NCBI GenBank assembly: GCA_002361595.1
Contig: DETJ01000041.1
Location: forward strand, 16,293 to 52,153
Reading direction: 5' to 3'
DNA length: 35,861 nucleotides
Source: Patescibacteria group bacterium UBA3291
GTDB lineage: Bacteria > Patescibacteriota > Gracilibacteria > Absconditabacterales > Absconditicoccaceae
A program made the position numbers and the translations under genes. Each line of letters begins with the position of its first letter. Within the stretch, counting starts at the first letter, position 1. Positions 1 to 11,341 of this stretch are shown here, piece after piece. The notes under the pieces were generated by a model that made no database searches, was not told the origin of the DNA, and was given only the letters and a program-made list of their open reading frames with translations.

Positions 1-989
1 ATATCTTGCATATCTCTATAATGTTTTTCCAAAGTAGCACAAACTTCAACGAATTGTTTGAATGCTTCAGGGAATTTTTGTTCCATTTCTGTAATGTGCA
101 TAGGAGTACGTACTCATGCAACTACATCTTCTCATTGAGCATTTGTTAAGAATTCTCCGAAAAGACCTTTTTCTCATGTAGCTGGATCTCTTGTGAAAGC
201 AACTCCAGTTCCACAGTCATCTCCCATATTTCCAAATGCCATAGATTGTACATTTACAGCAGTTCCCCATGAATATGGAATGTCATTATCTCTTCTATAA
301 ACATTTGCTCTAGGATTATCCCAAGATCTGAATACAGCTTTGATAGCTCCCCAAAGTTGTTCAATTGGATCAGAAGGAAAATCTGATCAGATTTTTTCTT
401 TGTATTCAGCTTTGAATTGTCTTGCTAATTCCTTAAGGTCATCAGCAGTAAGTTCAACATCTAGTTTAACTCATTTTTCTTCTTTCATCTTATCGATAAG
501 CTGTTCGAAGTATTTCTTTCCAACTTCCATAACTACATCAGAGTACATTTGGATGAATCTTCTATAACAATCCCAAGCCCATCTTTCATTTCCTGATTTA
601 GTTGCTAATACATTAACAACATCTTCGTTAAGTCCAAGATTAAGGATTGTATCCATCATTCCAGGCATAGAAGCTCTAGCTCCTGAACGAACTGAAACTA
701 AAAGTGGATTCTCTTTGTCTCCGAATTTTTTACCAGTGATTTTTTCAAGCTTAGCTATATATTCAGTAACTTCAGCTTTGATGTCATCATTGATTTCTCT
801 ACCATCCTCGTAGTATTGAGTACAAGCTTCTGTAGTAATAGTGAAACCTTGTGGAACTGGCAAACCGATGTTTGTCATTTCTGCAAGATTGGCACCTTTA
901 CCTCCTAGAAGTTCTCTCATGTCAGCATTTCCTTCACTAAAAAGGTACACGTACTTTTTAGCTTTAGAACTTTTTCCAAAAAGTCACAT
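1..989 (-). CDS. ppdK: pyruvate, phosphate dikinase (N-terminal part; runs off the window start)
   Basis: Interconverts pyruvate, ATP and phosphate with PEP, AMP and pyrophosphate in the cytoplasm; in reduced CPR genomes it usually serves PPi-dependent glycolysis. The visible ~329 residues hold the N-terminal nucleotide-binding domain, with YLFSEGNADMRELLGGKGAN near the start, LPVPQGFTI, the phosphate-binding SVRSGARASMPGMMDT and the tract NAQGEDVVAGVRTP. Both glycines in NAQGEDVVAGVRTP that are otherwise invariant are encoded by UGA, which is direct evidence for UGA=Gly. The ATG at 989 gives a start MGLFGKSSKAKKYVYLF; a GTG at 950 is too far in and would cut off conserved sequence. No strong Shine-Dalgarno is seen. 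The rest of the gene lies before position 1. Confidence 0.97.
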
Positions 990-1010
990 ATCTAAAGGTG
1001 TAATAAAATA

Positions 1011-1060
1011 AAAATACTCATTCTCGAGTGTCTGTTTATTGATACTGGAATGAGTATTTT
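1011..1060 (-). terminator. intrinsic terminator between the HD gene and ppdK
   Basis: A perfect 13-bp inverted repeat (1011-1023 with 1048-1060) encloses a 24-nt loop. It is followed by T-rich sequence on both strands, so it could work in both directions. On the minus strand it lies 50 nt after the HD-protein stop and ends about 20 nt before the ppdK start codon, which separates the two transcripts. Confidence 0.75.
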
Positions 1061-1111
1061 TTTCAAGAGATTTTTTTGGAATACTTTTATATTTTTAGAA
1101 TTATAAGTTTA

Positions 1112-1939
1112 TTATTTAATCATTCTTAAAAATCTTTTTATGACTTCTTCTAATTCATCTGTAATTGGATGGTAAAAGTTATTTTTTAAGGATTCTAAAT
1201 ACTTTTTTAAAAGTTCTACTTGATCCTCTTTCCCGGCATTAAATTTATTTCGCATATTATCTTGTTCTACTAAGTAATCATCTAAGAATGAACGTGTATT
1301 GTATAATTTATCTGCAGCAGAGATGATTTTTATATTATTTGCAGCTTCTTTCAAATGTTCTAGATATTGTGTTTTTCTTTCCTTCCAAGAAAGAGATTTA
1401 TCTTCAGATAATTCTTTTACAAGAGAAATGATTTCTTCTGAATATCATTTTTCTCTGAGCTTTTCTTCTCAATCTTCTATATCTTCGATTACATCGTGAA
1501 GAAGTCATACAATTATATCCTGTTCTGAAACGTTATATTTTGCTAATATTCATGCAACACCGATTAAATGATCTGATGCAGGATCTCAATTTAATTTGCT
1601 CGTTTTGCCTTCAAATAATTTTGTTACAAATTCTATTGTTGAAAGTATTTCTTCATTTTCAAGCATATACTTTTTTAGAGCAATAGATTCATCTTTTTTT
1701 TCTTCTATAAAATCACTAATTGATCTCTCTTCAACTGGAAGTCATTTTACTTCATTTAGATATTCCTTTTCATCTATAACTCAATTATCCAAACTAGCTT
1801 TTAATCGGCTTTTCTGTACATTCTTATCGTATTCATCGAATAAATTAATATTTTTTTGATTCTCTGAAATTTTTATATTTTTATCATTTTTTTCGTTCAT
1901 GTTATTGTTGATAAGATGTAAATTGTTTACCTTTGTCAT
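1112..1939 (-). CDS. RelA/SpoT-type HD hydrolase, stand-alone (probable (p)ppGpp hydrolase)
   Basis: A 275-aa protein with the HD fold of bifunctional RelA/SpoT enzymes and no synthetase domain. The metal-binding pattern is visible: H124 (SDHLIGVA), then 24 residues later H148-D149 in LLHDVIED, whose E-D pair is typical of active hydrolases, and D210 in IISAADKLYNTR. The H-to-HD distance of 24 matches that of SpoT. The first ~90 residues are charged and look unrelated to the family. The likely role is removal of the 3' pyrophosphate from (p)ppGpp or hydrolysis of a related nucleotide. The ATG at 1939 is the most upstream start; ATG 1901 is an alternative. Several glycines, including that of VGLLHD, are UGA. 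Small alarmone hydrolases are known, but the exact substrate here is inferred. Confidence 0.85.
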
Positions 1940-1979
1940 TGTGTATATATTATTAAATAAAATATATTTTTCAAATGTA

Positions 1980-4900
1980 TTATAATAAATTATCTAAAAA
2001 AGTTTGATAATCGTTAAATTTATTAATGAGTTCTTGGTCTGATTCTGCCATATTAATTTGTTGATTTTCGTATATTATTTTGGCTGATGATGATTTACCA
2101 TTACCACTATTATCGTATATGATAGTTTTGTCAACTCTTTTATCTTTAGATAAGTACTCTATTGTTTTATATGCTGTTCAATATGCATTATAATTATCTA
2201 ATCACATACTTCTTTCTCTTATTACGGCATTTCTGTATCGAGATTCTCATCAATCATATATAAAACGTGCTTGTATTTTATATCATTGATTGTATGCTGA
2301 TTCTACTATCTTATCATATTTTGGAAATGGCGGATTAGCATATGGTTTATCTTTCATCGAAGAATCATAAAGTATAGAATATCCTCATTTAATTGCCCTA
2401 TCATAAATAATTTTGGATATATATGAACTTTCTTCATGTACGGTTCATGCTCAAAATTTTCTTCATAGTTCATCATAATATTCTGGTAAGTAGTCTTTTA
2501 CTAAGTCTGGATTGACGATTACTTTTGGAATGTCTTTTAAAGATTTTTCTATTGTTGATTTTCCAGCTCCAGGAAGTCATCAAGACATTATTAACTGTTT
2601 TTCTCATTTTGAAGCTTCTCAATCTAGTAGAAATTTTTCGATAATTCTTTCATGTAATTCTCTTCTTGTCATTAAGACTTCTTTTTCTGTTATTGGATCT
2701 TTATACATAGCTTTTTCAATATTATCATATTCTCTTCTTTTTTCTCATGTTTCTTTATCTTCGACTATTTTTGAATATTTTTTTTCTGTGTCTTCAACTT
2801 GTGTATTTTCTTTTGTTGTTTTTTTTGTTTCTTCTAATATTTTTTTAATTCCATTATAATCTCTTCTTCTAAAACAATCAACAATGAATTTATTTTGTTC
2901 CGGAGTGAGTCATACTTTTTTTAATTTATCCTTTGTAACATTTAGTGCTTCTGTATATAGTTTCTTAGCTAATTCAAAATCTCAATCGAAAATAGCATCT
3001 TTAAATTCTTTTCTTTTATTTTTTCCATTAAAGTATAAATAGTCTCATTTTTCTTTTAATTCTTCTATAGATTTAATTTTGTCTATGTTAAAGAAATCTT
3101 GAATAAATTCTGTTTTTTCAGTATTTCATAAAACTTCTGTACCTGATTTATTTCCACAGAATCCAGCCTCAAGTAAGAATCTTCTAACTTTTGGATCGGT
3201 TATTGTTTCGCTTAATTTTTTTACCTTTACCTTTAATTGTCATATTGTCAGTTCTCATAAAACTCAATCTTGTTCATGAGCATCGAGTATTGAAAGAAGT
3301 TGTTCTTCTGTGAGATTTAAATCTCCTCAAGTAGATTGTTTGTATTGTGTTGTTATTTCTTTTCTAAGTTCTTCTATTTTTGCAGATTTATTTTTCTCAT
3401 TTATTTCACTTAAAATTCTGTCTGAAGTTTGACTATTTTGTTCAGCTTTTATGGTATCTCATTTAAAGATTTTTTGAGATTTTCAGTCAAAATAGTCTGT
3501 ATTTTCTTTTTGTTTCTCAACTGTTTGTTCTGTATTTTTTTCATTTTCATTAAACATTTTATCAACGTTAAATGACGTAATAGATCGATCTGGAAATAGA
3601 TTTAGGCATTCTTCAATAGTTATATGTATCTTTTCTGATGTGTTATGTGGATTAACAAAAATAATCATATTTTTATTAGTGTTTTTGTCGTAATATGTTC
3701 TTTCAAGTGAATAAGCATGTCAGCATAAAATGTGATATTTTAAGTTAGGTCATTGTTCTTTTTTTTCTCAAACTTCTTTTATCTTTGGATCATGTGTTAT
3801 GTCTCATATGAGTTTATTACGACCAACCTCTATTTTTATATTTCATTTATTTAAGTGTTTAACAAGTGCTAATTTCTTCTCATTTTGTCATCAATGAATA
3901 ATATTTGATGTAATTATATCTCTATTAATTATATAATTAAAAAACTCTTCTGTTCTTCATCCTTCTAGTATTTGTAATAAATTACCTGTTATTGTAATAT
4001 CTCATGTTTTTATAAATTCTTCTCTTGCCTTTTGTATATCAGTGTTATTGTTGTATTGTTTATTATTAATTATGTATTGTTTAATAAAGGCTATTTCGAG
4101 TATTCTAAATCATATTGCGGAATCACTGGTACTGTTTATTCAGATTTTGATTCATCATTCTTCAGTCGGTACATCGTATTTTTTTTCTAATTCTTCATTG
4201 CTTACTTTTATTGTATGTGCGTTAGGATCTCATAGTGGTAATTTGATTTCTCGTCAATTGCTGTTTGATTTTAAAGACGTTCTTATTAAGACTTCAAAAA
4301 AATTTGATTTTTTTAACAATTCAAATCATGTGTATGCATAGCAATATCATAATTTATTTTGCTTGATATCACTGATTCAATACTTCCCAGTTCAATAATT
4401 TTCTTCAGTTCGTTGAGCTTTGTATTCTTTACTATTTGGTTTAAATAATGTATTAAATTCTTCTTTTGTAAGGGTTTCATTATTTTTTAAATATTCTGTT
4501 TTTCTTTTTATGTAATCTTTTCAATTATTTGTGGTTAATATGTTTAGCATAATTTTATAATCATCAACATAGCAATCTTTAATTCAAAGTTTTTGTAATT
4601 CTGGTACTATTTTTCCTAAATTTATTATATCATCTTCTGTTATATTTTTAATCTTTATAATATCCCAAATTACTATTTCATTAGGAAGAATGTTTATTGA
4701 TTTTAGCATTTTTAATTTTTCTATATCAAGATCTTCTAATGAATTTATTGTTTTTATAAATTCTATATCAATAAATCCTATTGTTTTTAATTTAATTCAT
4801 AGACTCTGTAACGTTTTCATTTTTTCTATATCATTCTCTGTTATCGTTCTTATAATTTCTATGTTGTTAATATTAATATCAATTCATAGACCCTGTATTG

Positions 4901-7900
4901 TTTTTATTTTTTCTATATCATTCTCTGTTATCGTTCTTATAGTTTCTATGTTGTTAATATTAATATCAATTCATAGACTCTGTATTATTTTAATTTTTTC
5001 TATATCGTTTTCTGTTATTGTTTTTATAGTTTCTATGTTGTTAATATTAATATCAATTCATAGACTTTGTATTATTTTAATTTTTTCTATATCGTTTTCT
5101 GTTACGGGATTTATCCCTTCTTGTCAAAACAAATCTAACATAGATATGTTTATATATTTTTCTAAAGACTTTATTATTCAACTAATTTCTTCTATTCTTG
5201 GTTTATCAACTCATAAAAATATGCTTATAAATGTTGATTTATTGAAATAATTAAGATTTTGAAATTCTTTTTCGTATTGAAAAATAGTTTTTAACTCTTC
5301 AATACTTGTATTTCAATCTCGAAGTCTCCATAGAAGGTGCTTATCTATATCTTTTACTCATTTTTCATTTAAAAAATGACGGATCTCTGTTGTCTCATTT
5401 ATAATTTTAGAAATTTCTGGGTAAAATTTTTTGTTTTTTTGTATGTCTTCTAGTGTATCTCAGAATCATATTATATGATTCTTTTCACATTCTGTTTTAA
5501 TTTTACATAATTCGTTTATCTCTTCTAAATTTATTTTTTTAATGTTATTTATAGTTTCTGAGTTTATTTCTATATTATTTTCAACCAATATTTTACATTT
5601 TATACTTTCTCCTTCTAAAGATTTTATTATTTCGTAAAATCTTTTAACATCTGAATTTATATCTAATTTATCTTTATTATTAATGATTAGATTATAGACG
5701 TAGTAATCAGTATCATTCAATACTTTTATAAGTTCATCAATTTCATGACTATTTAATTCATGTAAATTAATATTTAAATTTTTTTGAATCTCAGTTATTC
5801 TGTTAATGTTTTTTAAATATAAATTAAAATCGTCTATTCAAAATATAAATATATTTGGATTCATTTCGCATAATTTTGCAACTTTTTTTAATTCTTTTAT
5901 ATCAATTTCTGATAGTTGTGGTATGAGATCTTCGGGAATGCTTTTAAAAATTTTCTGGGTAGCTCCTAATAATTCTATTCTTTTTAATCATTGTGGTATT
6001 GCGAAATAACGTAGTCCATATCACAGTTCTTTATTTAAATATTCAATTATTTTTACATGTTCTTCTGTTATTTGAGAAATTTCGTTTGTTTTATATCTTG
6101 ATGTGTTTATTCATGCTTTTTTTAACCTTTGTTTTCTATTTTCAATTTCTTCATCTTTTATGTTATCGTTTTCTAAATTTTTTCTTTCCTTCGGTTTTTC
6201 TTTCTCTTCTATAGTTTCTATTGCTCGTAATAATTGATTTCTATCTTTTTCTTTTTCTACTTCAGAAAGTTGTTCGTATGGGACTCTTTGATTTTCGAAT
6301 GATCATTCTGTTCAATTTCTCTCTAACCGTTTATTGTGCACGATTTCAGCCATTTCTTCAATCATTTCAGGAGTGATATTTTCTCAGTTCTTAATTTTAT
6401 TATAAACTAATCATAAAGCGAGTTTAGCGGCTTCTAAATTTTCAGATTGCCAGTCTGAAGGTAAACATTCAAAAGGAGTATTGGCAATATCTACTTCAGT
6501 TTGTCAGTTATGCTCGGATATCCATGTTTGGTCTGATGTCTTTTCTACTCTTGGAGCGTAAGTTCAGTCTGATTGTAGTCTAGATTCTTTTCGTTCTTCA
6601 TGGAATCTTGATCATAAAAATTGAGGAAGTTTTTCGGCCTCCTTTGGTAAATTTATAGAATATTTTTCTTCTAAATTGGCTTCTTTACCATGGTTATCTT
6701 CGCTTAAAGACAGGTCTACATATCCAGAATCTCTGTCATATATTACTTTTCATGTTTCTAAATCGATTATTTGTTTGACGTTATTGTTAGAAACTTCTCA
6801 TAATGTTATTCGTTCTGATTCTGGCCAATTTGCAGTCTGATCTGCAATCTGATTTAATTCTCAACTTCTGACTATTTCTCATGGATTAAATTCTCAAATT
6901 ATTCTATACTTACTATTTGATCAATTTCGTTGATATCAATCTCATACTCTGGTATGCCAATATAAAACAGGGTCTCCATTATCTTTTCAGAAACTTCACA
7001 CAGAATATTCTCAGGCTAATGATGTGACATTTTTTCATAGTAAATATTCTCAATATAAACGAAAAGATTCATGATTGTTGTCATGTAATTCTTTTAATAG
7101 AGTGTATGGCGAATTATGCTCCAGTCATCTCGGTGTTATATTTTGTTGGTTTATTATGCTCTGGATTAATTTTATATCAAATTCTGAGTTTCATATATCC
7201 CTAGCCATAGTAAATTTCTGGGTCTCTGGGCTGAAATTTCCGTAATACCAATTTTCTATTTTCTCACTATTCTCAGATAATCAGTTTTCATTAATATATT
7301 GCTCAAGATCTCATGTTATATCACTTCAAATTTTCTTTCATGTAATATATTTTTGTAAGTCTTCCTCAGATTCTATGGTTAATAAAATATTGAATTTTTT
7401 TATTTCTTCTTTTATTTCGTTTTCACTAAGATTGTCATTTTGCTTTATGGCGTATTCTATATCTTTTATATTTATTTTTTCATCTTGTAATAGATTTTTT
7501 ATATTTTCGATTTTTAATTTTGAATTGCTTAGAATATAATCTACAACTCTTGCATTTTGAAAATAAGAAAAACATGAAGGATCTAGTTTTGTTTTGTCAT
7601 TTTTGTCTTTATCGTTTTTAGTATATTCTTTTAAAAATCATAATACATCACGTATATATTGTTCATCTCTTCAATATAATGGGATGTTTGCATGGCTATC
7701 TACATATTCATCGACATTAAAATCTACGAATTCATTGAAAATGTTCGCAACTCTTCTAATTTCTTCTGGATTCCCAAATGTTTCACTTTGCTCATCTACT
7801 GCTACTATTTTGACATCATCATCTGCAATTATATCGTCATTTAAATTTCAGGTATTATTTCATGTTGAAGTGGTTAATAATCATTTTAATTCTTGCAATT

Positions 7901-10346
7901 GTTGGATATCTACGTTAGGTATCTTTATAGTTCATGCTATTCAATCGTTAATCATTTCTATTACATCTGAATATGTTCAATTATCACTTTTGATGTATTC
8001 TATTAGTTTAGTCCTATCTGAACTATTTAGTTGTAACATTTGTCTTCATGTACTTGTTCATGTTGTTATTCATGTAGTCAATGTAGTAATAACCGCTGTT
8101 GATGCGAAATTTTTCCAGCTCCAATCTGCTCATAATTCGCTTCAAAATGCTCAATCTGTTGCCATGTTGACTAGATTTCATGCTACAGTCTGTAAGGCTT
8201 CCTGAATATTTTCTTCTCTAATTTCATTCCAAACATTTCTAGTAAAAATTTTTCATACCATTCTAATTGATTCTTTTGATCATGATTTACATGCATTTCT
8301 GATTAATTCTTTTGTGATTCAACTTCATTTTCATAGTAGAACTTCGTTGGGACTTATTAATTCTAGTCCACTTTGCATTGTAGCTGATAGCATACTGTAT
8401 CATAGTGCTTCTCATCATGATAATCATCATTTAATAGCTTCTTGATAACTTCATCATACTTGTGTAATAAAAGAACTAGAAAATAATCAGATCTTTCCAG
8501 CTACATTTTCTCATATTTGAAATACTTTTGTGGCTCATTTTCATATAGCTCATCATCAGTATATTAATCATAACATCTGTGATATTGAGCTGGCAACTGT
8601 ATATGTTGTATTATCTAAATTAAAATTAAATTTTCATGTTTCTGAATTATACACTTCTTCGGTTTGAGAGCTGGATACGTTTATCTTAAATCTATTGTCG
8701 AATTCTTCTTTATGATCCATTTGTGCTAAAGTTTCGTCTTCTCATCAAATTAATCATAAAATTAAAACTCATAATGATGATGAAGTACCTATTGTAAAGT
8801 CAACTAATCAATTATACAATCAGGATAGACCTGTTAATAGCCAATGTATTCTAGGACTGTTATTTTTTAGATCATTTCGCCATTTATCAGTTTCATTTTG
8901 TTTTACTTGTTTTTGAATTTCAGCATCTCTAATTTCTTTAAATGGAAAATATTTATTCGTTTTATCCATTAAAAGATTACCTAGTAAACTTACATTTCTC
9001 ATTCAATTTTGTAATGATGTTTCATATTTTATTTTGTTTGTATATTTCTGAAATTTTGCAAAATCAATTCAGTGACTTAATCGTTGTACATCATAATTAT
9101 ATTTTGAAAGGGTATCTTTATATTGTTCTAGATTGTATTTATCATGTATTGATTTTAAATTTTCAGTATATGAAGTGTATTTTTTTATACTATCTCCGTA
9201 TGATAATCTTTTTTGATTGATTTCGTTTTGAAACTTAGTTATTTTGTTGTAATTTAGAAAATATTCAACAGTCTCATCTCAAGAATTTGGAGTTTTTTTA
9301 AGGGATTGCTCTACTTTTTTAATATTATATTCTTTATATTTACTTTGAATAAAGTCATTAAAATGTTTATAATCATTTTCCGCTTTTTTGAGCTTTACTC
9401 AATCTTTATCTTCTCAAAAAAACTTTTTCTTATTTTTTTCTATTTCTTCGTGAAATTTTTTAACAATTTCTAATATTTTATCTATTCAAGGATATCTTCT
9501 GGATATCTCAGATTCAAAATATTCAATTTGATTCATCTGTCGTTTGAAATCTTCATCATCTTTATATCATATCTCAGGACTTGTTATCAGTTTTGTATGA
9601 TTTTTTGAAACAATTTCACAATACTTATTAAAAGCTATTAATAATGTATCATATTTGATGTATGCTTGTTCTACTGATTTATCTTTATATTTGTGTTTTA
9701 TTTGTAATTGTCTTTTGGCTTTATCTATTTCATTAGGAAAATTTTGTTCTGCTCGAGATACTAATTTTTTACAGTAAAAATCAGTTTCATTTTCTTTTAT
9801 TTCTTTAAAATCTGGCAAGATTATTTTTCATTGATTATTTTCTCTAATTCTATCTAAAGGATTGATTGATTTTTTCTTTTGTGTTTGATTTGGTAGATTT
9901 ATTTCTACTTTTTTTCATGTATATATTGGATTACCATATTTATTTATTATATATGATATTACTGCTCAACCACAAATTTTTTCTATTGGTTGTTTTGAAT
10001 CAAATTTTAATTTCTCTTCTGTAAGTTTGCTGTTTTTATTTGTTATCATTTCGAGATATAGCAGACTTAATTCTTTATTCGTGAGAGGCTCGTTTTTATT
10101 GATTTTTCAACTAATTTTTTTGTTAAGTTCACTTCGTTCTGGGGTTCAAAAATATGACTGTATAGCATCTTTTATTCATAAATTGTCCAATTTCCAAGCA
10201 TCTAGATTATTTAAATGATTTCATAATTTGTTTAAGTTTTCTTCTCATTTATTTTTATCTAATATAAAATTATTGATTTCGTTATATTGAGAATTTACAT
10301 CAATGCGATTGTTTTTATTTGTGTCTATGTTATCTCTCAGTGTCAT
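1980..10346 (-). CDS. giant 2788-aa multidomain protein: Gly-rich hydrophobic region, RyR-like module, 29-aa repeats, calpain-like protease, zeta-like kinase
   Basis: Every in-frame triplet from 4321 to 10346 was checked and the rest translated; no TAA or TAG occurs, so this is one ORF. Residues 1-480 are charged and mostly helical, with a loose EF-hand-like DTNKNNRID near the start. Residues ~497-535 are membrane-like, and ~590-770 Gly/Ala/Thr-rich. Residues ~1230-1386 carry a RyR-type module (VPYEQLSEVEKEKDR). Helical and 29-residue repeats follow (~1400-1970). Residues ~1990-2250 resemble a calpain/C2 protease: LGYCYAYTG (Cys2002), GHAYSLE (His2210), VNPHN (Asn2232). The C-terminus has a zeta-toxin-like P-loop, GGLPGAGKST (2589-2598). 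There is no signal peptide. Domains are recognised by motif; an effector or surface role is inferred. The start ATG lies 5 nt after the stop of the upstream small gene, suggesting coupled translation. Confidence 0.9.
4810..5115 (-). repeat. tandem 87-bp repeat (29 residues) inside the giant gene
   Basis: Three nearly identical units and at least one decayed unit with a period of exactly 87 nt; the marker ATGTTGTTAATATTAATATC starts at 4861, 4948 and 5035 on the plus strand. Each unit encodes 29 residues with alternating Ile/Leu, for example ITENDIEKIKIIQSLG followed by INININNIETIKT, like a leucine-rich-repeat-type solenoid. The near identity at DNA level points to recent duplication. Flanking sequence shows weaker copies of the same pattern. 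Confidence 0.85.
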
Positions 10347-10351
10347 GTGTG

Positions 10352-10660
10352 TTATATGTTATCAATGAAATCATCTAAAAGTTTTTCTGCATCTTTTTTG
10401 TCTTGTTCCTCTTTGTATTCATATTTATTGTGTATTTCTGATATATTTTTCTTTATATCTTCTATTTCTTCATTAGATTTTATCGTTTTGACTTGTTGGT
10501 ATATAACGTTGATTAGTTTATTTTCTAATTCTTCGTTATCTGTTGTTTTTATTATTTCTAAAAATCATTCAGCTTGGTCTCGATATGGTACAAGAGCCTG
10601 TAATATGATTATTAATGCATCTTTTGTTTTTCTATTTCTCTTTTGCTGCATTTTTCTCAT
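10352..10660 (-). CDS. small helical protein, member of a three-copy family in this window
   Basis: A 102-aa, highly charged, probably all-helical protein with no signal peptide or membrane segment. It is not a named family that I recognise. It aligns over its length with the 96-aa proteins at 18091 and 20455: shared blocks are LxPxRDxAxGF near residue 25, the LIN motif near 50 and an acidic C-terminal block (EEQDKKDAEKLLDDFIDNI). As with those two, the next gene is a larger unrelated protein, here the 2788-aa giant only 5 nt downstream. That arrangement suggests a chaperone, adaptor or regulator for its neighbour (inference). ATG 10660 was chosen; ATG 10651 is also possible. It is in a different frame from the giant, so it is not the giant's N-terminus. 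Confidence 0.85.
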
Positions 10661-10761
10661 GGAATAATAAATCTGACTTCTTTCTAATTATACTTTCTTT
10701 TTCTTTATTTTGCAAATAATATGGTAGATTCTCTATATATCTCTATGGACAAATTGTAAAA

Positions 10762-10791
10762 ATTATATTTAATTTGTTTATTGTTTTGTAA
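10762..10791 (-). promoter_or_regulatory. sigma70-like promoter for the small gene plus giant-gene operon
   Basis: Minus strand TTACAA, an 18-nt spacer, then a perfect TATAAT. It lies about 100 nt upstream of ATG 10660 and just beyond the terminator of the preceding gene, so the operon probably starts here with a leader of roughly 95 nt. Confidence 0.5.
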
Positions 10792-10827
10792 TATAAAAAA
10801 CTAGCGAGAGAAAAACTTTCGCTAGTT
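10791..10827 (-). terminator. intrinsic terminator of the 106-aa gene
   Basis: A 9-bp stem AACTAGCGA/TCGCTAGTT (10799-10807 with 10819-10827) with an 11-nt loop. On the minus strand it is followed by TTTTTTATAT. It begins 17 nt after the TAG stop of the gene at 10844-11164. Confidence 0.85.
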
Positions 10828-10843
10828 AGTTGGTTGAATTAGG

Positions 10844-11164
10844 CTATTTCCCGTGAATAGGCTCGGTGAATAAGTACAAACAGTTGAGACCGTATGTCAT
10901 GCTTATGACTTTAAATTTGCTGTTTCTTTGGAATGCGCTTAAAATATATCCTACTTTATCAAATGGAATATTTACAGCAAATGGTTCCTTTTCATTAATT
11001 TGTACTTTCCATCCCATTTGGTTTTTTACATCACCTTTGATTGCAAATAACCCGATTTTTTTGATGTTGATATCGCAGTTTTCTACTACGACTTTAAATT
11101 TTTCTTCATCTGATTCCCATATGAAAGAAAAATCTTCTCTGATGTTGAGTTCTACCATATTCAT
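10844..11164 (-). CDS. hypothetical 106-aa soluble protein, UGA-free
   Basis: I do not recognise this family. It is a soluble protein of alternating beta-like segments (FSFIWESDEEKFKVVVENC, KKIGLFAIKGDV, GWKVQINEKEPFAVNIPF). All six glycines use GGN and no UGA occurs, unlike the neighbouring genes. It has the best Shine-Dalgarno in the window, GAAAGGAGGTTTTATG, directly before ATG 11164, as well as a promoter and its own terminator. Together with six similar genes it looks like a self-contained unit that may have been imported from a standard-code organism. Its function is unknown. Confidence 0.8.
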   Translation of the reverse strand: MNMVELNIREDFSFIWESDEEKFKVVVENCDINIKKIGLFAIKGDVKNQMGWKVQINEKEPFAVNIPFDKVGYILSAFQRNSKFKVISMTYGLNCLYLFTEPIHGK

Positions 11165-11223
11165 AAAACCTCCTTTCTTTTTTTAAGTTTTTGTTATTTT
11201 GTATATCTCATTATATTTATTCG

Positions 11224-11252
11224 ATTATATTTATTCGATTATTTTAATTCAA
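11224..11252 (-). promoter_or_regulatory. sigma70-like promoter of the 106-aa gene, with a direct repeat
   Basis: Minus strand TTGAAT, 17-nt spacer, TATAAT. A 14-bp direct repeat (plus strand ATTATATTTATTCG at 11210 and 11224) places a second TATAAT 14 nt further downstream. The repeat could offer two start sites or be an operator. Confidence 0.6.
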
Positions 11253-11341
11253 GTAAAAATTGAATAAAAATTTCATTTGCCTTTTTTAAGTGAACGATTA
11301 TATTCTTATTCAGATTTTTTGAATTTTTTTGATATAGGTTT

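Noticed and set aside
4810..5115. Regularly spaced repeats as a CRISPR array
   Set aside because: The 87-nt units are contiguous, coding and in frame, with no separate repeats and unique spacers.
4690..5250. A 186-aa hydrophobic repetitive plus-strand ORF that looks like a multi-pass membrane protein
   Set aside because: It is the antisense shadow of the 29-residue repeats of the giant gene on the minus strand; the giant's frame is open across the entire region and carries recognisable domains.
10340..10380. A frameshift joining the 102-aa protein to the giant protein
   Set aside because: The small protein ends in TAA, has its own paralogues with the same natural C-terminal block, and the giant has its own ATG 5 nt later; two genes explain this better.
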